Assembly (NCBI GenBank): GCA_000320545.1 | Contig: ADNK01001590.1 | Coordinates: 1-26,606 of the forward strand | Length of the DNA stretch: 26,606 nt | Reading direction: 5' to 3' | DNA from: Bigelowiella natans CCMP2755 | Taxonomy: Eukaryota; Cercozoa; Chlorarachniophyceae | Part shown: positions 1 through 9,096 of the stretch, piece after piece | How positions within the stretch are numbered: the first letter of the stretch is position 1 | Layout of the letters: every line of letters begins with the position of its first letter | Program-made: the position numbers and the translations under genes | The notes under the pieces: model-generated | The model's input: the letters and a program-made list of their open reading frames with translations, nothing else | The model's database searches: none | What the model was told of the DNA's origin: nothing

Positions 1-843
1 GAGCAAAAAACCTTGAAAGAGGCTGGTCAGTGTGTATGGTGTAGGAAGAGATCAAATTATGGTCATATTATCACTATTGTAGCAAGGAAAATGAATGATG
101 TCTTTGGAACAGGAGGAGGGGGGAGGGGTGGAAGGGGGGGGGGGGAGGAAGGTTAAACACAAAATCGATGAGATTACAATTTTTTGAAAATATGATCAAT
201 TTCCTCAATCGTCGATTATTCTCAGAACTATTATAATGATTATTATTATTATCATTACTAATAATAGCAGCTTCTATTAATTCTCTCTTTATTCAATCAG
301 GAATTGTAAGTGAAACAACTGCACCAGCAGAAGGGGCAGTAGGTACCCACAAATCCCCCACCGCTACTCTGAGCAGCAGCAGTAACATACACTACATGAG
401 GACAGCAGATGATATACAGGTAAGAGGAGGGAGGAGGGAGATGGTTCCGTTGATGAATCATGAAAGAGAGGAGGGAGAGAATAATGTGAATAATCATTCT
501 TTGTGATATTATACTTCTAATAACAGATGAGCTCGTAGATCATCAATGTTTGTGGTGCTGCTTTTAGATCTTTTTCATAGTTGTAGTAGTAGTAGTAGTA
601 GTAGTAGTAGTAAATACACCATCCCCCCCCCCCCCCACACTACATCAAGCTACTACTTATTACTAACTTCTTCTATTGCTAAAGGGTCTCCAGGAGGAAA
701 TGCTATATTATCAACATCAAAGGTAGTACTAGTAGTTGTTATACTAGTAAAGTACTATTACTATTACTACTACTACTACTAGTAGTAGTAGTAGTAGTAC
801 TAGTAGTAGGGCATTAAATTAGATGGATGGATAGATGTTGTCG

Positions 844-877
<34 letters not shown>

Positions 878-1349
878 CTTTGCACCACCACCTCATCCCG
901 CTGAAATGTTGTGTAGGTGGTGGTGGTGGTGATGGTGGTGGTGATGAAATGTTGTGTAGGTGGTGGTGATGCTGGTGATGCTGGTGATGCTGTAAATTTC
1001 ACTTTGTCTTCTACTACTACTGCTACTACTATCATACATCTACTTTTGACTTGTCGTGAATAAATGGTTTGGAGAAGGAGTAATATTGAAACTTGATTGA
1101 TAGCATTGTAGTATATTCACTGCTGCTACCACCACCACCATCATCATCATTATTATCACGTCCACAACACCACCAGATTAAATAAAGGCAAACAATCACA
1201 GGCATGTATCATTGGTATTAGTAACATTTAGTAGAATACACAAGAAAAGAAGATAAAGAACACAATTTGTTAATTAGGAGTATGATGCTTATGCTCATAT
1301 TTGTTATTGGTCAAGATCAAGATGGAAGAAATGAAATATACACACACAG

Positions 1350-1387
<38 letters not shown>

Positions 1388-1773
1388 GACGAGGAAATGT
1401 GTCGCAGCAGCAGCAGCAGCTTCTCCCTCCTTGATTTGACTGATCAAGTAGTGAAAAACGATATATTGATGTTGTATTCTTCTCAGGGGGTGGGTACATC
1501 GGTACAGAAACTGCATCATATCTTTCAGTTTGGGGTACTATTTATACTACTAGTATTTCTTCTTAAAGACTATTTTATCTGTTGTACTACTACTACTACT
1601 ACTACTACTAATTTTGAGCTCTGATGAGGATGGAGACAAAGCTATGATAATAACCACAACAATAATAATAATATTGCAGGTTTCAACACAACCATCGTGC
1701 ATAGTTCTTCAGACATTCTAAGTTCATTCTTACCTCATCAGGTAGTAGTAGTAGTAATAGTGTGTCACTTTGT

Positions 1774-1825
<52 letters not shown>

Positions 1826-2056
1826 CCTTTGTTTGTGAGTTTGTCTTTATATTTGAGGGGGGGGCGGTATGGATGTGTGTGAGTATTGCCATATTCTTGT
1901 TCTTGCTTTTTTTTTTTCTTGTAAAGTTATAGAATAATAACAAGTTTTCTTGTTGTTCTTCTAAGGTTGCAGCACGTTACAGCAACCTATTCAAGTTATA
2001 CAATGTCACGCTTTTGCTGAAGGTAATAATCAACAATATATGTATACATGTATGTT

Positions 2057-2090
<34 letters not shown>

Positions 2091-2108
2091 GTCCCTTCTC
2101 TACGCTAT

Positions 2109-2148
<40 letters not shown>

Positions 2149-2777
2149 CCCCCCCCCCTCTTAGCATTCTAGTGACGTGTTGTATTTGTTGTCTTAACTG
2201 TTGGGTACTGATTATAGAAAAAAGCAATTGGGGTGCTCTATCATCATCATCATCTTGGTGGTGGTGGTGGTAGTGGTGGGGGTGGCAGTAGCAAGAAGGG
2301 GAGGAGAACAAATAGTCGCAAAAGCAGCAGCAGCAGCAGCAGCATCAGAGGAAAATGACAATAATAATGCTACTGGTAGTTATGCTAGTAGAAAGTGATA
2401 GTAGCAAGATGAATGGTAGTAATGGTGTATACATGATACATATATGCGACAAATAGAAAGAGAGGGAAAAATGGAGAACAACCCTCTATTACTACATACT
2501 TAATTAAATATCAATCCTTATTATTACAACCAACCACTATCATGCATCCAACTTCTATTACTACTTCTACTACTATTACTACTACTACTACTATACTGCT
2601 GCTGTTCTGATCATTCCTCCTCCTCCCCCTTCACCCTCCTTCATGATAATTCATATTATTCTCACTACTACTTCAACACTACTACTTCCACTTCTTCTAG
2701 GTTTGTTGCTCGATGATGGCACTCGAATACCTTGCGACTTTGTTGTTAGTGCAGTTGGCGCAGTAATACTACCCTAC

Positions 2778-2818
<41 letters not shown>

Positions 2819-2875
2819 GCTATACAATGAGCTTTTTATTTTCTGATACTATTACTACAATATATAAATATATAA

Positions 2876-2920
<45 letters not shown>

Positions 2921-4117
2921 GGAGGAGATATTCGTTGTTCTTTCGTCATTGCCATAATCATTCAAATTAATAATGACTGATTGACCCATCCGTCCTTCTT
3001 CCTACTACGATAATACTGCTGCTACAACAACTACTACAACTACTACCACTACTACTACTACCAGGTACCAAACACGGAGTTATTTCGATCACAACTTGAG
3101 ATGTCTGATGAAGATCAAGGAATCATAACAGATAGCCGTTTTAGGTACTGCTACTCCTACTAGTACTACTAGTAGTAGTTGGAGTAGTATGAGTAGTAGT
3201 AGCAGCAGTAGTAGTAGTAGCAGTAGTAGTAGTAGCAGTAGTAGTAGTAGCAGTAAGAGGAGCCAGAGGAGGGGGAGGAGGACAGTGATCAGTAGCTATT
3301 CTTTTCGCGATACATCATCGATTCTACTCGAGATATCTAGATATTATGTTACTACTATACACTATCACCCACAATTATTCTCAGATAGCCGGTTATGTTA
3401 CCTGTCATTTACCTATTTCAGCACTAGCAATAATAATGATGATAATGATGATGATGATATTGTGTTGTTGTTGTTGTTGTTGATATAATATCAGAACCTC
3501 CATACCAGGAGTTTACGCAGTGGGAGATGTGGCCTCTTTTCCATGGGATCCTTCCTTCTTTTACAACGACGATGACGACGACGAAAACATAACCATAAAT
3601 AATAGAACAAGCACGTCGATATCATCTTCATCATCATCATCGTCATCATCATCATCGTCATCATCAAATACGAAGAATTCCCATCATAGAAGGTTCTATT
3701 ACTTGTATGATAATATTATTATATGATGGTGGCGGTAGTATGTAAGTTGTAGACATCATCAATTAGTGTATTGCATATGGGAAGGGTGCTGGGAAAGATT
3801 ATAGTAAGAATTTGCACAACAACAGCAGCAACAACAAGAACAAGAACAAGAAGAAGAACAAGAACAACACCTGCCAACATGATTGCCATTCTAGTAGTAA
3901 TGGGTAGATATAATAATTGAAATGAAAGACGGAGAAATAATGATAATAACGATAACGATAATGATGATGATGATGATGATGATGATGACTAATGTGTCTG
4001 TAGGTATTAAATAGTATGTTGTTGTTGTTGTTGTTGTTGTTGTTATGATGTAGATTTCCGTTTGGAGATCATGCAAGAAAGTCAGGGCGGCATGTTGCTG
4101 ATATAGTCACATTCAGG

Positions 4118-4153
<36 letters not shown>

Positions 4154-4820
4154 TACTACTACTACTGCTGTCATTTTCTTTCATTATTATTGAATTTGTT
4201 CTACGTGTTATCGTCGTCCGTCGTCATCATCTCTCATAATTTACTTCTTCATATTTATACATTACTGATATGGTGGTGTGGTAAGTGTTGATAATATCCA
4301 ACAAAGGATTACTGTTTATAGGTGTAGTCATCATCATCTTCTCTCTTCCTCTTCTTCTTCTTCTTTTTCATTCCAAGATAATAGAAAAGCTTTTCATCAT
4401 AAATAATGCCTTAGTCTCTTACTAAATCATCAGGCCTCATCACCTTGAATATAAGCTTAACGACACATATCATACGATAACTCTCGGTAGTAAATTAGTG
4501 ATCAATACTGGAAATACGTTGTAGAATTATCAATTCGCTGTTGATTGGAAAATGATGATGATGATGATAATGGTGATGGTGATGATGATGATGATATGAT
4601 GGTAAGGGACATGACCAAGGCATCAGCAGCAGCACCTGGAATAACCCTCCTCTCTTCTGTTTTTCCTTCCTCAATCTCCTTCGTATATGCACACATTATG
4701 AGTATGTGTGCGTGTGTGTGTGTATGCATGTATGTGAGGATGATAATGATCTTACATAGGAAAATATGCCAATGACTCAAACACGATGTACCACTTTTTG
4801 CCAAAGGTAGGAATGCACAC

Positions 4821-4869
<49 letters not shown>

Positions 4870-5618
4870 TGCTTCTATTCTTAGCAGTATTTATTATTCT
4901 TTTTTAGACACTATTAGAATCACGTATGTATGTTAAATGATTATTGTGGAAGTACTGGAGTAGTTGTTAGGAGTATTCGTTTGTATAGCAGTGACTTGTT
5001 CCTTTTCTTCTTCTTCTTCTTCTTCTTCTTCTTCTTCTTCTTCTCGTCAATATCAGATCAAATTTAAAACTTTGTTCGGACCAATCAGGAAGGATACCGA
5101 TATGGTGGTGTGACGTTTATTCGCAACATCATCCCAGTGATGTGTAGTAATATTACGTAAAGACATATTATTATTATTACTATTTTTACAATTTGTTCTT
5201 TACTTATCCGAGGTCATAGAATGCAGTGTTTAATTGTGGTAGTAAAAGGATGATGATAATAATAATAATGATAATAATAATAAAAATAATAATAATATGG
5301 TCTCTAGAGAACACGGCACATGGAAGGATCTAATGCTATGCTTGTAGGCTATACATTTGGAAGGTAGTAGCAGTAGAATACTATCAGCAAAGTAATCACC
5401 AATAAAATGCCGGTGCTACCACAACGTTTGCTACCATACTTCAAAAACTGTTTAAGAATAATAATCAATCATCAATGGATGATGTGGTATGAGGCATTGA
5501 TGATGCGTTGTTGTAATTGTTGTACACCAACATTCCAGATCTATATACTTTAATGAGGCAAGGAAAAGATTCAAATTTGGATCCTTTTGGGTGCATAAGG
5601 TGGGCAGTGTGCGTCGTC

Positions 5619-5652
<34 letters not shown>

Positions 5653-6345
5653 GGTGTTATTATGACAACAACAACTAATAATAATACTGCTACAACAGGA
5701 GTAGAAGATATGATCAAAGAGAAGACATTCTGATGATATTGATGATGATGATGATAATGATGACGATGATAAAGTAAGATAAGATAACCTAGATCATTAT
5801 CCATTTGTTTACTCCATATTTGTCCTCCTCCTTCTCCTGTCATCATCATCATTATTATGATCATGATTATTCGTTATTAAAGGGAAGGCTGGTGGGAGCT
5901 TTTCTTGAAGGAGGAGAGAAAAAGGTTGGTAGTAGTAGTATAGTAGTAGTATAGGTAAACATCAGTATTGTGTCATTGCTGGTGGTAATGAGTAGTAGCA
6001 AGTAATTGGGATACGTTTGTGAATACTATGGTTAAGTAGAGTTGTAGCAAAGATAGACGGCCTCCAAAATAATGAATAAATAGATAAATAAATAAATAAA
6101 TAAATAATAGTAGAGAAATTAATTATCAAGGTTGGAATGGTCTTCCTTGCGAATAATAAAGACGATAGAATCATCATAAAAACATAGCGACATAACATTT
6201 TCAATAATTATAGGATTTCCGTTTACTACAGCGCGTGGTGGAAAAACGTGTTCTTGTTCAGGAAGTAAGTATACGACAAGTTTGATGTTGTATCTGTGCA
6301 ATTGTTTGAATTGTTGGTCAGTGACGTAAAGCTGCTCTCTCAAAA

Positions 6346-6382
<37 letters not shown>

Positions 6383-7016
6383 TCTTCAACTTTACTACTC
6401 CTAGATTGAGCAGGAATACATGCAAAAACGTGGACTTTCTTGGGCTCGTGAAGCATATATTAGGGTATATTGTGAGAAGAATGAACCAAACAATACCACA
6501 CATTAAAATAAGTGGTGATTGACTGACTCAAACACATTCTGTCATTCCACTGATTTGTTGTATTATGTATACTACTACGAGCAGGTATCTGATGCAGAAG
6601 TTTACCCAGGATATGATTCAACAACTCCAAAACAAAATATATTGACAGGTGGTGCCAACCTTTGCAGCCCTCTTCTTCTCCTTCTTCTTCTTCTTCTATT
6701 TGGATATTCTCAGTAGTAGTAGTAGTAGTAGTAGTAGTACTTATCCCTTGAACTACCATGTTTCAGGAATTGTTGCATCATTTCTTGGAAACGGCAAACT
6801 ACAGCAAGGTACTACTACTACTACTACTACTACTACTACCGCTCAGATTTTTAATATCATTTTGGGTGATATAACTGACATGATATTTCTAACTGCACAG
6901 CTGATATTGATGATGAAGCCGATTATGAGGAGGCGGATTTATACGAGGAAGATGTTGATCCTGAAGCCTTCGTTCATAATGCAAATTTTACTTTCTCCTC
7001 AATGAATTCGCATTGA
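1..7016 (+). CDS. MDAR: Monodehydroascorbate reductase-like FAD/NAD oxidoreductase (3' part, ~22 exons)
   Basis: MDAR uses NAD(P)H to reduce the monodehydroascorbate radical to ascorbate. The 5' end with the FAD-binding N-terminus lies outside the window. Exons read: 1-25, 301-419, 685-722, 1202-1214, 1487-1534, 1680-1741, 1966-2022, 2218-2257, 2701-2762, 3065-3144, 3495-3692, 4054-4116, 4434-4486, 4760-4806, 5057-5104, 5308-5363, 5539-5599, 5883-5924, 6405-6464, 6585-6648, 6767-6808, 6901-7016 (TGA). Visible motifs in order: NIHYMRTADDIQ before the NAD domain; the NAD-binding turn ACIIGGGYIGTETA, split across a 13-nt exon; LLLDDGTRIPCDFVV; VPNTELF; the second FAD motif TSIPGVYAVGDVASFP; GDHARKSGRHVAD; YHFLPK; and FGSFWVHKGRLVGAFLEGG, which matches the MDAR C-terminal domain closely. 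The tail is strongly acidic (DIDDEADYEEADLYEED). All joins keep phase except 419 to 685, where a small exon is probably missed or a boundary is wrong; exon 5308-5363 is the least certain. An AIF-like oxidoreductase is the main alternative. A Ser/Asp-rich insert follows the GDVASFP motif. Confidence 0.8.
1774..1816. repeat. (CT)n microsatellite in MDAR intron
   Basis: About 20 CT units lie in the intron between the exons ending at 1741 and starting at 1966. A second (TC)n run is at about 2111-2143 in the next intron, preceded by a (TG)n run at about 2059-2089. Confidence 0.95.
2781..2917. repeat. (GT)n followed by TATAAA/AT-rich microsatellite in MDAR intron
   Basis: The intron starting at 2763 contains a (GT)n run to about 2815, then tatataaa-type repeats grading into a pure (AT)n run to about 2917. 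None of this is coding. Confidence 0.95.
3189..3254. repeat. (AGT/AGC)n microsatellite in MDAR intron
   Basis: More than 20 AGT or AGC units produce a long poly-Ser frame. The run sits about 45 bases inside the intron that follows the exon ending at 3144, so the poly-Ser frame is an artefact. Confidence 0.95.
4117..4166. repeat. (TAC)n microsatellite beginning at a 5' splice site
   Basis: Directly after the exon ending at 4116 (ATTCAG) the intron opens gtactactactac and continues as about 15 TAC-type units. The donor GT and the repeat start coincide. Confidence 0.9.
4822..4867. repeat. (AT)n microsatellite in MDAR intron
   Basis: About 22 uninterrupted AT units lie 16 bases inside the intron that follows the exon ending at 4806. 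Confidence 0.95.
5005..5044. repeat. (CTT)n pyrimidine tract before an MDAR acceptor
   Basis: About 13 CTT units end 12 bases before the exon starting at 5057 and so form its pyrimidine tract. The run is intronic. Confidence 0.9.
6119..6331 (-). pseudogene. Protein-like antisense segment inside an MDAR intron (possible nested exon or gene relic)
   Basis: The 480-nt intron between exons 5883-5924 and 6405-6464 contains a minus-strand open frame of ordinary amino-acid composition, unlike the low-complexity frames elsewhere. It has no ATG at its start but follows a possible acceptor (cag at 6334-6332) and ends at a TAA. It reads LYVTDQQFKQLHRYNIKLVV..., then VVNGNPIIIENVMSL and DDSIVFIIRKEDHSNLD. 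By eye the order 'short beta strand, loop with PPR, V-x-G-x-P-I-I-x-x-V, then FIIRKEDH' resembles the N-terminus of sugar-nucleotidyltransferase-like proteins, but the expected Gly-rich nucleotide loop is not there. No partner exon was found. It could be a decayed insertion, a nested exon or chance. Confidence 0.3.
6809..6839. repeat. (TAC)n microsatellite beginning at a 5' splice site
   Basis: The intron after the exon ending at 6808 (CAGCAAG) opens gtactactac and continues for ten TAC units, the same arrangement as at 4117. Confidence 0.9.
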
Positions 7017-9096
7017 TACGCAAAAGATTCTGTGTGATGTATACCAAAATGATAACAACAATTTCAGATTTGATGCGTAGTGAGTTCTGGCACTATTCGA
7101 TGCAGTAACAATGCTCGAATGACTAGCAAGAAATGCAATAGCTAGCTTGTTAGCTTGCACCAAAACGCACGTTTGTCTAGCTAGCTTGCTAGCTAAGTTT
7201 TAGAGGTCTAGAGGTGTCGAGATGTGCCCACAACGTCAATTTTCATGCTAGCATGGCTACGCAAGCGAGCGAGAAACTTCGAAAACAATTCGGATTTCAG
7301 TGTAGTCTAGTAGTTTAATTAGAAATTTCATGCATGTCGTCGGGAGAAAATAAGTACCCATCATTTCTCGCAAATAACAGAGCCTCGACCGCGAACAGCA
7401 GACTGACTAGCAGATGTTGAGGATCTGTACTACTCGACTACACTAGTTGTCGTGTAAGCATCAACATGGCCTAGATGTTGTTCTCTAAACGAAATTAAAC
7501 ATTGTGTGTGAATGTACCAAATTGCAATGCTTTCTCATGCATGCATGCAACACGTGCGACAAAGGAAACAAACAAATGCAACTCAAGCGCTGTAGCCGCT
7601 GCATTGCACGGCTACATTGTTGGGATGACAATTGAACAAATTTGAACATTTCATCACATCCGCCGTCTTGTACCAAGGAGAAAGTAGAATGAGAGATACG
7701 ACAGACAATCTGCGCTAGAGATTCGTTCGAGCTAGCTACAGCTATCACTGGTCTCCATGTCTAGATGTGTAGGACACAACTCCGTCAAACCCTGTGACGA
7801 CTGGGTTTTGCACAAACCATGCTCTGCGCGCGCGGCCTGGCGCGCTCAATCGTTGCAATTGGACATTGGAAGCACACTGGAGCCTGTTTGAAGTTCAATT
7901 TTGATTTTTTTTTCGAATTTCAGCTTCAAGCAAACCTCATTTTTCAACGCCTGCCAGCGGAAAATGCTTGCCACTTCTGAAACAGCTAGCGCAGTTGCGC
8001 CACTTGCTGTGCAATGAGTTTTGCAAGCTCAGACTGAGGGTGTGCGCACACTAGCTTCACATGCTTGCAAAATTTCAGCACAAAAACGCAAAAATTGTAT
8101 GCTAGAATTTCAGCACAAAAACGCAAAAAATGCTCTCAAACAATTGAGAGGTCATGCCACTCGTCACAGTTTTGACGGAGTTGTGGGAGTGATGACCATC
8201 AAAAAAATGCAGATCTTTTCATTCCATATCGTCCATGGTCGTGACCTGCATGCATCGCATGACAATCTAGCAATCTAGCAATGTTTGCACGCGCAGTCGT
8301 CAATGAGCATGCATCGTGTGCATCAGCAGATCTAGAGATGTGTGCGTTTTCATTGTGCATTCTAGCATTGCAGCATTTGATAAGAATGACAATTGAAAAG
8401 ATTCGATCAATTTATAAGTCACCCGTCTCACACATTCATTGAACGCTAGCACTATTGCGAGGCGGTAGTCTACTATACGTGCAGCTGTGCGTTCTTTTTG
8501 CGAGATGCAAGGCGTGCAGATGAAGTAGTCCGTGCTCATGTAAATAAAACTGCGGAGAGCAAGTTGCTTCGTCATCATCATCATCTTCATAATAAATGCA
8601 ATGAAGTCGCCCATTTACGTTTGCGATGGTAGATCGGTTCTAAATTGGAAATTATTCGTAAACATGATACCGGCCTGAATTGAATTGCTCTGATAGTTTC
8701 AGAATATTTCTTAATGAGGAAAAACAGGATTTCTGCTGTTGAAAGAGGTTAGACTACTTGACTTTAAGTCGTTGACCCTATAAGATATGTACAACGCTTG
8801 CGTCTATCACCAAATATGATTAGTGGCAGGAGTCAGGATGATATCAGTTACTGCAGCAAGTGATTTGTTACACTTGCATTTGTAGTTGTAGTAGTAGTAG
8901 TAGCATATTTTAAAATACTTTCTTTGTTTGGGTATCATCATCGTTTTTGGCTGCAATCCAGAATAACCACGTCGTCACGACTTTATCTTAATTTTCCTCA
9001 TTTTATGAAGTAAATTAAGGATATAATTCCCTCCTCCTTGCTGTTCTCATATATCTTCTTCAACCCCTTTCCCTTCCTTCCCCATTCCTGGCATTT
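7017..9096. other. Intergenic block between convergent genes, CTAG/GCATGC-rich
   Basis: No gene could be supported here. From about 7085 to 8640 the sequence changes character: trinucleotide microsatellites almost vanish and GCTAGC, CTAGC, GCATGC, TGCGC and TTGCA words recur. Open frames at 7485-7748, 8021-8278 and 8300-8614 have no recognisable motif and look random. The block holds a long inverted repeat (7775-8185) and a short direct repeat of a stretch beginning aatttcagcacaaaaacgc near 8073 and 8106. The stretch 8640-9096 is plain AT-rich sequence containing the 3' flank of the GUN4 gene. Confidence 0.7.
7775..8185. mobile_element. MITE-like element with ~25-bp terminal inverted repeats
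   Basis: The left arm at 7775-7800 (cacaactccgtcaaaccc...) is the reverse complement of the right arm at 8161-8185 (...tttgacggagttgtg) apart from one mismatch and one single-base gap over about 26 bases. The trinucleotide GGA sits directly outside both arms (7772-7774 and 8186-8188), which could be a 3-bp target-site duplication. The 411-bp body has no coding capacity. A non-autonomous DNA transposon is the simplest reading; a chance or structural inverted repeat is possible. Confidence 0.4.

Noticed and set aside
546-1624. Long frames with poly-Ser, poly-Tyr, poly-Met and poly-His
   Set aside because: They translate GTA, TAC and ATG microsatellites in introns of the MDAR gene and conflict with motif-supported exons.
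3189-3488. 99-aa frame starting with more than 20 Ser
   Set aside because: It lies in the intron between the exons ending at 3144 and starting at 3495 and is a read-through of an AGT/AGC repeat.
5215-5245. Possible MDAR exon reading NAVFNCG
   Set aside because: Including it breaks the phase with the following exon, whereas skipping it keeps phase; it remains a weak alternative.
7485-8614. Frames of 85-104 aa in the first intergenic block
   Set aside because: They have no recognisable domain, no continuity with splice sites, and a composition dictated by CTAG and GCATGC words.
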